From Limnohabitans lacus (GTDB taxonomy: Bacteria; Pseudomonadota; Gammaproteobacteria; Burkholderiales; Burkholderiaceae_C), in NCBI RefSeq assembly GCF_030053395.1, contig NZ_JASGBH010000010.1, positions 82,867-146,866 on the forward strand: a DNA stretch of 64,000 bases. The letters run 5' to 3'. This document shows, piece by piece, positions 36,598 through 45,054 of this stretch (position 1 is the stretch's first letter; every line of letters starts with the position of its first letter). A program made the position numbers and the translations under genes. The notes under the pieces are model-generated. The model was given only the letters and a program-made list of their open reading frames with translations. It had not been told where the DNA came from and did not search any database.

Positions 36598-37149
36598 TCA
36601 GGCACTGGTTTTGCTGGACATTTCAAAAACCAGGCAGGCGGTGCTGGCATGGGCGTACAAGGTGCCATCGGGGCCAACCAGCCGGGCCTCGGCGGTCGCC
36701 AGCTGGCGACCGCAGTGCACCACCTGGCCGATGGCCCGCACGCGTTGCACTTTGGGCGTGAGGGCTTTGACCAATTTGACACTCAGGTCGGCCGTGGTGT
36801 AGCCCCGACCGGGCGGCATCATGGTGTGCACAGCGCAGCCCAGCGCCGAGTCGAGCAAGGTGGCAAACCAGCCGCCGTGCACGGTGCCCAGTGGGTTCAT
36901 GTGGTCCAGCCCGGGCTTGCCCTGAAAGATGGCTTGGCCTTCACTGACGTCCACCAGCACAAAGTTCAAAGTCTTGGCGATGCTGGCATAGGGCAACTCG
37001 CCTGCAAGCAGGCCCTGCATCACTTGAAGGCCGGTTTTGCCCTCGATTTGTTCACGTGTGGCCACGCCGGGGCCGGCGCCTGCGTCCATGCGGGCGCGGA
37101 TCACGCGCTCTTCTTCGATCCATTTTTCAAGCAAGGAAGAGGTCGTCAT
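36598..37149 (-). CDS. PaaI-family hotdog thioesterase
   Basis: This acyl-CoA thioesterase homologue has the hotdog fold, 183 residues. The active-site region is NPLGTVHGGWFATLLDSALG, with the conserved HGG and downstream Asp. It is longer than the basic PaaI domain by an N-terminal helix (LEKWIEEERVIRARMDAGAG). The substrate is unknown; relatives act on aromatic or medium-chain acyl-CoAs. It lies 52 bases downstream of the intradiol dioxygenase on the same strand, so the two may be co-transcribed. Confidence 0.88.
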   Translation of the reverse strand: MTTSSLLEKWIEEERVIRARMDAGAGPGVATREQIEGKTGLQVMQGLLAGELPYASIAKTLNFVLVDVSEGQAIFQGKPGLDHMNPLGTVHGGWFATLLDSALGCAVHTMMPPGRGYTTADLSVKLVKALTPKVQRVRAIGQVVHCGRQLATAEARLVGPDGTLYAHASTACLVFEMSSKTSA

Positions 37150-37201
37150 TTTGGATGGGAAGCTGAGCTGTATTTCAACGTTAGGCCTTGAGCTTCGCTG
37201 A

Positions 37202-38098
37202 TCATTTCAAGGCGTCGGTCATCACGAAGTTGTATTGCAGCGTGAAGAAGTCGCGGTCCATGGTTTTGCCATCGGGCGCTGGTCCGGGTTTTTGCGGCAC
37301 GAAGTCCGCAATCAGGGAAGGGCGCACGCCAAATACCGCATCGCTGTAGAGGTTTTGGCTGGTGCGGTCAAAGATGTGGGTGATCAAGGGGCGCTGTCCG
37401 GGCGCCTGGATGCGAAAGTGCAAATGCGCTGGGCGCCAGCTTCTGCCGGTGGTGGCCTTGAGCATTTGGATAGCGGTGCCGTCTTGGGGCACGGGGTAGT
37501 CCACCGGCAAGACCGACCAAAAGCTGTAACGGCCATCGGCGCCGGTGGTCAACACCGCACGCGCCCAAGGGCCGTTTTCTTCGATGCCGTCTTGCACGTC
37601 GTACAGACCCCGATCGTCCGAATGCCAGACATCAATGACCGCGTTGGCCACCGGTTGGCCATGGATGTCCAGAATTTGGCCTTGGGCATACATGGGTGTG
37701 CCAGCCGCGCCCGCACTGATGTCTGCGCCCATCGCAAACTGGGGCGCATTCTCAAGCAAGAAGGGGCCGACCAGGGTGGGCTCGGTGGCGTGTTCGGGGC
37801 GGGGGTAGTCCTGCGTCACGGTGAGCATGGACAAGCCAAAAGCGTCCGAAAAAATCATGAACTCGTTGCGGCCCGGCGAGCACCATTTGCCGGTCTCTTC
37901 GAGAAAGCTCATCGTGAAGGCCCATTCCTCGGCGGTGAGCTTGACCTCTTTGGCAAAGCTGTGGATGTGCTTGATCAAAGACAGCATCAGCTCACGCAGG
38001 CGTGGGTCGGGTGTTTTCGAGTAACGCGCCAGCACCTCCTCGGTGATCAGGTGCAAAGCGTCGTAGCGGTGTTCGGTGGTGTTGGGGGTATCGCTCAT
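37202..38098 (-). CDS. Intradiol ring-cleavage dioxygenase (catechol/hydroxyquinol 1,2-dioxygenase)
   Basis: This non-haem Fe(III) dioxygenase of 298 residues cleaves catechol-type rings between the hydroxyls. The iron ligands are Tyr166 (DRGLYDVQ), Tyr201 (VLPVDYPVP), His225 and His227 (RPAHLHF), with the usual spacing. The N-terminal dimerisation domain (residues 1-105) has the hydroxyquinol-dioxygenase character (SFLEETGKWCSPGRNEFMIF). No muconate cycloisomerase or maleylacetate reductase gene is adjacent, so the pathway context is missing. It leads toward the thioesterase gene. Confidence 0.9.
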   Translation of the reverse strand: MSDTPNTTEHRYDALHLITEEVLARYSKTPDPRLRELMLSLIKHIHSFAKEVKLTAEEWAFTMSFLEETGKWCSPGRNEFMIFSDAFGLSMLTVTQDYPRPEHATEPTLVGPFLLENAPQFAMGADISAGAAGTPMYAQGQILDIHGQPVANAVIDVWHSDDRGLYDVQDGIEENGPWARAVLTTGADGRYSFWSVLPVDYPVPQDGTAIQMLKATTGRSWRPAHLHFRIQAPGQRPLITHIFDRTSQNLYSDAVFGVRPSLIADFVPQKPGPAPDGKTMDRDFFTLQYNFVMTDALK

Positions 38099-38139
38099 GG
38101 TGGGTATTTCCGGAGGTGAATAAACGGAGGCTTGATTGA

Positions 38140-38766
38140 TCAGCCCCGCAAGGCTCGCACAAAGCGCTGGGCTGCGGCGCCCACCTCTTGCGCCGATTGG
38201 CCCGGCTTGTACAACGCCGATCCCAAACCAAATCCTTTGGCGCCTGCGCTCAGGTAGGCGGCCATGTTGTCGGGTGTGATGCCGCCCACGGGCAGCAAAG
38301 CGGTGCTGCTGGGCAAGACCGCGCGCAGGGCCTTGAGCACGCTGGGGGTGATCATTTCGGCTGGGAAAAGTTTCAGGGCATGGGCGCCCGCATGCAGCGC
38401 TGCAAAGGCCTCGCTGGGCGTGGCCACGCCAGGCACACAGACCAGACCCAGGCGCAAGGCTTCATGCACGACCACCGGATCAAAGTGCGGCGAAATGATG
38501 ATGCGCCCGCCTGCGGCCTGCACCTCGCGCACCTGCGCGCTGGTGAGCACGGTGCCCGCGCCGATCAAATGGTTCGGGTGCTGCGCAGCCAAAGCCGCGA
38601 TGCTCTCCAAAGGGCGGGGTGAGTTGAGCGGCACTTCGATCAAGGCAAAGCCGCTGTCCACCAAGGCATGGCCGATGGCGGGCGCCTCTTCGGGCGTGAG
38701 GCCACGCAAAATGGCGACCAGCGGCAGTTGATCCAGCGCTTGCGCGAATTGTTCGGCAGTGTTCAT
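38140..38766 (-). CDS. dgoA: 2-dehydro-3-deoxy-6-phosphogalactonate aldolase
   Basis: This class I aldolase of the KDPG family splits 2-keto-3-deoxy-6-phosphogalactonate to pyruvate and glyceraldehyde 3-phosphate. The Schiff-base Lys is in HALKLFPAEM, the Glu region is ALIEVPLNSP, and GGITPDNM is the phosphate site. LVAILRGLTPEEA is typical of DgoA rather than Eda. The ATG at 38766 overlaps the dgoK stop by four bases. It is the last gene of the five-gene minus arm of module 1. Confidence 0.94.
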   Translation of the reverse strand: MNTAEQFAQALDQLPLVAILRGLTPEEAPAIGHALVDSGFALIEVPLNSPRPLESIAALAAQHPNHLIGAGTVLTSAQVREVQAAGGRIIISPHFDPVVVHEALRLGLVCVPGVATPSEAFAALHAGAHALKLFPAEMITPSVLKALRAVLPSSTALLPVGGITPDNMAAYLSAGAKGFGLGSALYKPGQSAQEVGAAAQRFVRALRG

Positions 38767-39671
38767 GCGGTGTGTGTCCAAGGTTGGGCCAAAGCGGCGT
38801 GTCCTGCCCAGGTGGCTTCATCGCCCAGGCATTGGCTGTCCATGCCCAAGGCGTGCAAAGCCACGGTGTAGCGCTGCGTGAGCTGGGCGCTGCCCACCAG
38901 CAGCACAGCACTGCCAGGGCGTGCCATGGCCCGCAGCTCTTCGCCGATCAAAAGGCCGGATAAAAATGAGGGGTGCTGCTCGGGCGGCAGGCTGCCAAAC
39001 AGCGCCAGGGTGCGGGTGGCAAACATGCTCGACAGCACACTGGGTGTGCGCTGTGCCAATTGCACGCCGTGCACAAAAGCGCCTTCATGCCAGGGCGCAT
39101 CGGCCTGCAGGGTGCGCGAGAGGATCGAATGCTGGCTCAAGAGCGCGAACACTTCACCGGTCATGAAGCTGCGAAAGCTCAGCACGCGCCCAGCCGCCAC
39201 CTGCGCCCATTTGCTGTGGGTGCCGGGCAGAACCACGGTGGCATCGCGCTGCCCCGACAAAGTCAGCGCACCAAAAATCTGGATCTCTTCGCCGCGCATC
39301 ACATCGTGCTGCGGCACGGGCAGGCCATCGTGGTGCTGGCAGCTCAGGCCTGGCACGATCGCCATGCGCCCGGCTTGCAGCCAGTGCAGGGCGCCCGCCA
39401 ATTCTTCAAAGCCCGCAGGGCAGGGGCAGTAGGGCGCTTCTTGCCAGCCTTGCTGGCTGCCCGCCATGCCCGAGATCAGGCAAAAGGCCTCGGGCGCTTG
39501 CATCCAGTCACCAAAGCATGCGTCAAACACGGCTTCAAACTGGCCTTTCGCCACGGTCATGATGCCGCGAGGGAACTGCCGCGATTCCAGGACTTGGCCT
39601 GCCGCATCCAAACGGGCGCCGCGCAAACTGCTGGTGCCCCAATCGACGGCGATCAATGGGCGTGTGCTCAT
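38763..39671 (-). CDS. dgoK: 2-dehydro-3-deoxygalactonokinase
   Basis: It phosphorylates 2-keto-3-deoxygalactonate at O6 for DgoA. The 302-residue protein starts with the ASKHA phosphate loop (IAVDWGTSSLRGARLD) and has LISGMAGSQQGW and VVLPGTHSKWAQV, all characteristic of DgoK. The ATG at 39671 overlaps the end of the upstream PfkB kinase gene by four bases; the longer frame is an overlap artefact. It is coupled in turn to dgoA. Confidence 0.95.
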   Translation of the reverse strand: MSTRPLIAVDWGTSSLRGARLDAAGQVLESRQFPRGIMTVAKGQFEAVFDACFGDWMQAPEAFCLISGMAGSQQGWQEAPYCPCPAGFEELAGALHWLQAGRMAIVPGLSCQHHDGLPVPQHDVMRGEEIQIFGALTLSGQRDATVVLPGTHSKWAQVAAGRVLSFRSFMTGEVFALLSQHSILSRTLQADAPWHEGAFVHGVQLAQRTPSVLSSMFATRTLALFGSLPPEQHPSFLSGLLIGEELRAMARPGSAVLLVGSAQLTQRYTVALHALGMDSQCLGDEATWAGHAALAQPWTHTA

Positions 39672-40615
39672 GGCTGGAGGCTTTTCAAAACGGCATCGGG
39701 GCGTGGCAAGGGCGCGACCGCGCCATAGCCTTGCACCGACAGCGAGGCCGCGGCATTGGCATAGGCGGTGGCGGTCCACACATCGTCGCCTTGCGACAGG
39801 CGTGCCAGCAAGTTGCCTGCAAAGCAGTCGCCAGCACCCGTGGCGTCCACCGCTTGCACGGCGCAGCCGGGCACACGTTGACGTGTCTGCCCATCGGAAG
39901 CGATCGCCCCCTCGGCGCCGAGTTTGAGCACCACGTGCTGCGCGCCTTGTGCGTGGCACCAGTCCACGATGGCATCGGGCTCGGTCAAGCCGGTCAAGGC
40001 CGTGATGTCTTCCAAGCTGGGCAAGAACAGATCGCACAGCCCGATGGCGTGGGTGATGCACGCTTGGGCGCGGGCCAGCGGCCAGAGCAACAAACGCAAA
40101 TTCGAGTCGAGCGCCACCCGCGTGCCCGAGGCACGTGCGGTCTGCATGGCGGCCAAAGCCGTGTCGCAAGCCGATGCCGAAATCGCCAGGCTGATGCCCG
40201 ACAAGTGCAGCCACCGGCTGGCTTCGATCGTGCCTTGCCAAGTCTGCACGTCAGAAGGCTGCATGCGGCTGGCGGCGGAGCCTGCGCGGGCATAGCTGAA
40301 GTGGTGGCCCTGTGCATCGTGGCTGACAAAGTACATGCCGGTGGGGGCATTCGCATCGCGCAGCACCGCTTGGGTGTTCACGTTCTCGCCTTGCCACAAA
40401 TCCATCAGGCGGTCGCCCCAGCGGTCTGTGCCCAAGCGCGTGAGGTAGGCCACCTGAGCGCCGGCGCGGGCTGCAGCAATGGCCGCGTTGCTGGTGTCGC
40501 CGCCAAAGCCTTGCAGGTACAAAGGCGGATCCGCCTGCGTCTGGTTGAACTCGACCATGGCCTCACCCAAGGCCACGATGTCGCATGTTTTGACGCGTGT
40601 GGTCTCAGCGCACAT
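39668..40615 (-). CDS. kdgK: PfkB-family sugar kinase, probably 2-keto-3-deoxygluconate kinase
   Basis: This ribokinase-family kinase of 315 residues has an N-terminal CDIVALGEAMVEFN and the GG motif (GFGGDTSNAAIA). The C-terminal catalytic motif is DATGAGDCFAGN, with Asp as base. Overall features fit KdgK, giving KDPG for Eda encoded at 32.3 kb. Having both KdgK and DgoK in one operon lets it handle both gluconate- and galactonate-series 3-deoxy acids. It starts six bases after the DenD-like gene. Confidence 0.88.
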   Translation of the reverse strand: MCAETTRVKTCDIVALGEAMVEFNQTQADPPLYLQGFGGDTSNAAIAAARAGAQVAYLTRLGTDRWGDRLMDLWQGENVNTQAVLRDANAPTGMYFVSHDAQGHHFSYARAGSAASRMQPSDVQTWQGTIEASRWLHLSGISLAISASACDTALAAMQTARASGTRVALDSNLRLLLWPLARAQACITHAIGLCDLFLPSLEDITALTGLTEPDAIVDWCHAQGAQHVVLKLGAEGAIASDGQTRQRVPGCAVQAVDATGAGDCFAGNLLARLSQGDDVWTATAYANAAASLSVQGYGAVAPLPRPDAVLKSLQP

Positions 40616-40621
40616 GGCGAC

Positions 40622-41626
40622 TCAGTTCAAGCCCTTCAAGGCATCGGCCGGGTAGCCGGGGCGTGTTTGGCAGTCTTCGATGTATTGCGCGATGATGGCC
40701 TCGAAGTTGCTCTCGGCTTTCAAGCCCAGCGCGTTGGCACGCTCAGAGGTCGAGCCACGCGACCAATTGGCCACAATGCCCGCCACGCGCTCGTCGCGCT
40801 CGAACTTCACCCGTGCACGCACGGCAGGGCCTGCAACTTTTTCAAGCGCGTCCAGCATCTGGCCCACCGTCACATTCAGGCCTGGCAGGTTCAGCGCCAT
40901 GCGGCCCCCCACGGCTTCGCGGCTGGCTTCAAACACGGTGATGAGGCCGTGAATCGTGTTGCCCGGTGAAGACAAGGGGTGCGAGACACTGGCGTCCACA
41001 GGGCAGACGGCGTCCACGCCCGCCAGAGGCTCGCGGATGATGCCGCTGAAAAACGAGGAAGCTGCGCCGTTGGGCTTGCCGGGGCGAACGGCCACAGTCA
41101 TCAAGCGGGCCGAGCGGCCATCGATGTAGCCCTTGCGGGTGTAGTCGGACACCATGTGCTCGATCATCAGCTTGTGCGTGCCATAAGACGTTTGTGGCGT
41201 GGGCAAGGTGGTGTCGGTCACCAGGTCGGGCATGGGGTTGCCGATGTCGGGGCCGAACACGGCCACCGAGCTGGCAAACACCAGACGGGAAGCTTTGCCC
41301 GAGGCTCGGATGCTGTCGAGCAGCAAGCGGCTGCTGTCCACGTTGGAGCGCAAGCCCAGGTCAAAGTCGAGCTCACACTCGCCCGACACGGCCGAGGCCA
41401 GGTGGAACACACCGTCAAAACCGCTCTTGAACAAATTGCCTTGTTCCAGCATGGGGCCCGCATGGCCCTTGACCCGGGGGTCGGACAACAGGTCGGCGGG
41501 GGCGGGGAAGAGGTCGGCAATGACCAATTCGCTCACGCTTTGGCCATTCAATTGGCCACGTTTCAATATCTCGCGGGCCAGTCGGGCACCCAAAAATCCG
41601 GCACCGCCGGTGATCAAAATGCGCAT
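40622..41626 (-). CDS. NAD-dependent epimerase/dehydratase family, D-erythronate dehydrogenase (DenD)-like
   Basis: This extended short-chain dehydrogenase of 334 residues has the motif TGGAGFLG at residues 6-13. The catalytic residues are Ser in VFASSVAVFG and YGTHK, so it is catalytically intact. It resembles DenD, which oxidises D-erythronate at C2, and more distantly uronate dehydrogenases. In this operon it may oxidise a sugar acid or lactone. The start at 41626 fits the Rossmann N-terminus. An inverted REP pair lies between it and the upstream dehydratase gene. Confidence 0.82.
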   Translation of the reverse strand: MRILITGGAGFLGARLAREILKRGQLNGQSVSELVIADLFPAPADLLSDPRVKGHAGPMLEQGNLFKSGFDGVFHLASAVSGECELDFDLGLRSNVDSSRLLLDSIRASGKASRLVFASSVAVFGPDIGNPMPDLVTDTTLPTPQTSYGTHKLMIEHMVSDYTRKGYIDGRSARLMTVAVRPGKPNGAASSFFSGIIREPLAGVDAVCPVDASVSHPLSSPGNTIHGLITVFEASREAVGGRMALNLPGLNVTVGQMLDALEKVAGPAVRARVKFERDERVAGIVANWSRGSTSERANALGLKAESNFEAIIAQYIEDCQTRPGYPADALKGLN

Positions 41627-41695
41627 GGTTTTTCCTGTTTGTGTCGAAAGTGGTGTGTCACAAGCTGCAGCCGTCCAACCGCTGGGAGATGGGTG

Positions 41696-41775
41696 TTTTG
41701 TAGGAGCCCACCCCGTGGGCGATTGTGCGTGGACCACAAAGGTCTGTATCGCCCACAGGGTGGGCTCCTACAAAA
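41696..41775. repeat. Inverted pair of REP-like elements, type A
   Basis: Two 28-bp copies in opposite orientation (41696-41723 and 41748-41775) are separated by 24 bases and differ at one position. Each begins TTTTGTAGGAGCCCACCC and ends GTGGGCGAT, and each can fold on GCCCAC/GTGGGC. The TGTAGGAGC head matches the known Pseudomonas REP head. The pair can also form one long cruciform. It lies between the dehydratase and DenD-like genes. Confidence 0.85.
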
Positions 41776-41788
41776 GAAGGCCGTTTCA

Positions 41789-43525
41789 TCAGTGGTTGTC
41801 TTTGGGCACGGCCGCGCCGCGCTGGCCGACCAGAAAGTCCATGTCCGCGCCTTCGTCGGCTTGCAGCACGTGGTCGATGTAAAGCTTCCAGTAGCCCGAT
41901 TGCATGGCGGGGGCGGGTTTTTCCCAGAGCGACAAACGTTTGGCCAGTTCTTCGTCGCTGATCAGCAGTTGCAGTTTGCGCTCGGGCACGTTGAGTTCAA
42001 TCATGTCGCCGTTTTGCACCACCGCCAGTGGCCCACCTGCAGCGGCTTCGGGTGTGGTGTGCAGCACCACGGTGCCATAGGCCGTGCCGCTCATGCGGGC
42101 GTCGCTGATGCGCACCATGTCGGTGATGCCTTTGCGCAGCACCTTGGGCGGCAAGGGCATATTGCCCACCTCGGCCATGCCGGGGTAGCCCTTGGGGCCG
42201 CAATTTTTGAGCACCAGGATGCAGTTTTCGTCGACGTCCAGACTCTCGTCGTCGATGCGTTTGTGGAAGTCGTGGCTGTCTTCAAACACCACGGCGCGGC
42301 CGGTGTGCACCATCAGCGCAGGCGTGGCAGCGCTGGGCTTGATGACCGCGCCACGCGGGGCCAAGTTGCCGCGCAAGATGGCGATGCCTGCTTTTTCCTT
42401 GAAGGGTTCGTCGAACTTCTTGATCACGCGCGGGTCGTAGTTCACGGCGCTGGCGATGTTCTCACTCACGGTCTTGCCGCTCACGGTGACGATGTCTTTG
42501 TGCAGCAGGTGCTCGATTTCTTTCATCACCACCGGCAAGCCACCGGCGTAGCAGAAGTCTTCCATCAGGTGTTCGCCAGACGGCTGCAAATTCAAGAGGC
42601 AAGGCAGCTCGCTGCCCAAGCGCTCGAAATCGTCCACCGTGAGTTTCAGGCCCAAGCGACCGGCAATCGCGATCAGGTGGATCACCGCATTGGTCGAGCC
42701 GCCAATGGCCGCCAGCGTGCGGATCGCGTTTTCAAAGGCTTCGCGGGTGAGCACTTGGCTGATGGTCTGGTCGGTGTGCACCATCTCGACGATGCGCCGC
42801 CCGGCTTCGCGGGCGAGCACATTGCGACGGCCGTCCACCGCAGGGTAAGCAGCATTGCCGGGCAGGCCGATGCCCAGGGCTTCGACCATGCTGGCCATGG
42901 TGCTGGCGGTGCCCATGGTCATGCAGTGGCCGTGGCTGCGGTGCATGCAGCTTTCGGCTTCAAAGAAGTCGGTCAGCTTGAGGGTACCCGCGCGGACTTG
43001 TTCGCTCATGCTCCACACGCCGGTGCCCGAGCCGAGTTCTTGGCCGCGCCATTTGCCGTTCAGCATGGGGCCACCCGACACGCCGATGGTGGGCAAGCCC
43101 GCGCTGGATGCGCCCATCAGCAAACTGGGCGTGGTCTTGTCGCAGCCCATGAGCAGCACCACGCCGTCGATGGGGTTGCCACGGATGGATTCTTCGACGT
43201 CCATGCTGGCCAGGTTGCGGTAAAGCATGGCGGTGGGGCGCAAGAGCGTTTCACCCAAAGACATCACAGGAAACTCCAGCGGAAAGCCGCCCGCCTCGTA
43301 CACGCCGATCTTGACCTGCTCGGCCAGCGTGCGAAAGTGCGAGTTGCAGGGCGTGAGTTCGCTGAAGGTGTTGCAGATGCCGATCACCGGGCGGCCGTCG
43401 AACTGGTCGTGCGGCACGCCCTTGCCCTTGACCCAGCTGCGGTAGGCAAAGCCATCGCGGTCTTGGCGGCCAAACCATTGTTGGCTGCGCAGGTCTTCGG
43501 GTTTTTTACGGGGTTTGGAGGTCAT
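41789..43525 (-). CDS. IlvD/Edd-family aldonate dehydratase (L-arabinonate dehydratase type)
   Basis: This iron-sulfur dehydratase of 578 residues turns aldonates into 2-keto-3-deoxy acids. Cluster cysteines are Cys60 (SELTPCNSH), Cys128 (GCDK, with the Mg-carbamate Lys130) and Cys201 (HGHCMTMGTAS). The catalytic Ser is in DARMSGTAYG. Cys positions and length match the characterised sugar-acid dehydratases acting on L-arabinonate, D-fuconate and D-galactonate, not IlvD. It is the first gene of the minus arm of module 1, facing the GntR gene. Confidence 0.9.
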   Translation of the reverse strand: MTSKPRKKPEDLRSQQWFGRQDRDGFAYRSWVKGKGVPHDQFDGRPVIGICNTFSELTPCNSHFRTLAEQVKIGVYEAGGFPLEFPVMSLGETLLRPTAMLYRNLASMDVEESIRGNPIDGVVLLMGCDKTTPSLLMGASSAGLPTIGVSGGPMLNGKWRGQELGSGTGVWSMSEQVRAGTLKLTDFFEAESCMHRSHGHCMTMGTASTMASMVEALGIGLPGNAAYPAVDGRRNVLAREAGRRIVEMVHTDQTISQVLTREAFENAIRTLAAIGGSTNAVIHLIAIAGRLGLKLTVDDFERLGSELPCLLNLQPSGEHLMEDFCYAGGLPVVMKEIEHLLHKDIVTVSGKTVSENIASAVNYDPRVIKKFDEPFKEKAGIAILRGNLAPRGAVIKPSAATPALMVHTGRAVVFEDSHDFHKRIDDESLDVDENCILVLKNCGPKGYPGMAEVGNMPLPPKVLRKGITDMVRISDARMSGTAYGTVVLHTTPEAAAGGPLAVVQNGDMIELNVPERKLQLLISDEELAKRLSLWEKPAPAMQSGYWKLYIDHVLQADEGADMDFLVGQRGAAVPKDNH

Positions 43526-43566
43526 GGTTCAGGCCTGTCAGAAAAGGTTGGCGTACAGTTTTTAAA

Positions 43567-43581
43567 CATATGATGATTGAA
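43567..43581. promoter_or_regulatory. Candidate GntR operator 1
   Basis: CATATGATGATTGAA, 41 bases upstream of the dehydratase start. It is repeated in inverted orientation with one change at 43675-43689, one copy near each divergent start. Confidence 0.6.
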
Positions 43582-43674
43582 AGCCGTCACCTGCCATGTA
43601 AAGCCCGTGACATCCGTGAAAACCCTTGACGCCAAGTCGACAGAGGCAGGGTTTTCCTCAGGGCTTTGCAGGGA

Positions 43675-43689
43675 TTCATTCATCATATG
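43675..43689. promoter_or_regulatory. Candidate GntR operator 2
   Basis: TTCATTCATCATATG, the inverse of operator 1 with 14 of 15 bases matching, 25 bases before the regulator ATG. It contains most of a perfect 10-bp palindrome, ATCATATGAT, at 43682-43691. Confidence 0.6.
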
Positions 43690-43714
43690 ATTGATCTCGC
43701 TTCACTTTTTCAAC

Positions 43715-44473
43715 ATGGTCAAAAACATTCACGGTCACACATTGGATATCCTCGGTCAGGCCATCCTGTCCGGCAGGTATGCCATGGGTGCGAGCTTGCC
43801 GCCAGAGCCTTTGCTGTGTGAGCAATTGGGCGTGAGCCGTACCGTGGTGCGTGAAGCCATCAAATCACTGATCGCCAAGGGTTTGTTGATCACAGGGCCC
43901 AAATTGGGCACGCGGGTCCTGAGCGATGAGCAGTGGAACTGGTTTGATCCTGATGTGATCCGGTGGCAGGCCCAGGCGGGATTGACTCCGGAGTTCCTGC
44001 GGGATTTGCAGGAATTGCGCTTGGTGGTGGAGCCGGCGGCTGTGCGGATGGCCGCTGAAAAAGCCAACCACGAAGACATCGCTGAAATCGAAGCGGCCTA
44101 CCAGGGCATGAAAAACGCGATCGAGCAGGGCGGAGATTACGTGGTGCACGATTTGCGTTTTCATCAGGGCCTCTTGCAGGCTTCGCACAACCGAATGCTG
44201 GTCCAGATGGGCAAGGCGCTGAGCGCTTTGTTGCGCACCAGTTTTGAAATTTCCACCCGCATCAAGGACGGTCCGCGCAGCTCTTTGCCCTTGCACCGGG
44301 CGGTGCTCGATGCGGTCATCGCCCAGTCACCTGCCAAGGCCGAGCGCGCCTTGATGGTGCTGATCAATGGCGCCAACGATGACATTGAGCAGGTCCTGTC
44401 TTCGCGCCGCAAGTTGCCTGGTGTGGCGGGTTCGCCGACACACTTGAGAAAAAATTCAAAGGTCCATGCCTGA
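43715..44473 (+). CDS. FadR/GntR-family regulator of the sugar-acid module
   Basis: The N-terminal winged HTH (GQAILSGRYAMGASLPPEPL then LCEQLGVSRTVVREAIKSLI) and the all-helical FCD effector domain (ELRLVVEPAAVRMAAEK, HDLRFHQGLLQASHN) identify a FadR-subfamily protein of about 252 residues. WNWFDPDVIRWQ resembles the D-galactonate regulator DgoR. ATG 43715 is preferred over TTG 43691, which touches the operator. It shares the TGATG junction with the TRAP small permease and so is co-transcribed with the transporter. The likely effector is an aldonate or its 3-deoxy derivative. Confidence 0.92.
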   Translation: MVKNIHGHTLDILGQAILSGRYAMGASLPPEPLLCEQLGVSRTVVREAIKSLIAKGLLITGPKLGTRVLSDEQWNWFDPDVIRWQAQAGLTPEFLRDLQELRLVVEPAAVRMAAEKANHEDIAEIEAAYQGMKNAIEQGGDYVVHDLRFHQGLLQASHNRMLVQMGKALSALLRTSFEISTRIKDGPRSSLPLHRAVLDAVIAQSPAKAERALMVLINGANDDIEQVLSSRRKLPGVAGSPTHLRKNSKVHA

Positions 44474-45054
44474 TGCCAAAAATAATTGATGGGTTTTTTA
44501 AATTCTTAGAGTTCTTGGTGGTGGCCTGTCTGGTGGCCATGGTCATCATGGTCTTTGGCAATGTGGTGCTGCGCTACGGATTCAATTCTGGGATTTCCAT
44601 CTCGGACGAAATGTCCCGTTACTGCTTCATTTGGTTGACCTATCTCGGGGCCATGGTGGCCATGCGTGAAAAAGGCCACTTGGGCGTGGACACCTTGGTG
44701 CGGCGCTTGTCGCTCGGTGGCAAAAAGTTTTGTTTTTTCGTGAGCGAAGTGATGATGCTGGGCTGCAATGTGTTGTTCTTTTGGGGCACTTGGAAGATGC
44801 ACGATCTGCAGGTCACCAACATCTCGGTGGTGGTGGGCATTTCCATGATCTGGATTTACGGCATTGGCTACGTGACGGCCAGCGTGATGGCCGCGATGAA
44901 CCTCAACCAATTGCGCTTGCTGCTGACCGGTCGCCTGAAAGAGGAAGACTTGGTGATGGTGGTCGAGTCCGAGGACACCGTGGTGCTGGACGAATTGAGC
45001 CCTCCCGCTGCCACCCACATGGCCATGAATTCAGAAGTGCGAGGCCGCGCATGA
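44474..45054 (+). CDS. TRAP transporter small permease (DctQ family), module 1
   Basis: This is the small membrane subunit of a tripartite ATP-independent periplasmic transporter, with four membrane helices. It starts with the TGATG junction from the regulator gene. Characteristic segments are VFGNVVLRYGFNSGISISDE, FIWLTYLGAMVAMREKGHLG and a conserved Asp after it (VDTLVRRLSLGGKK). The C-terminal tail (about 40 residues) is acidic and cytoplasmic. The large permease gene begins within its stop (ATGA). It works with the binding protein at 46388. Confidence 0.94.

Noticed and set aside
40979..43573. Open frame of 864 codons on the plus strand opposite the IlvD-type dehydratase and DenD-like gene
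   Set aside because: Antisense shadow of two well-supported genes; composition typical of reverse-frame translation in GC-rich DNA.
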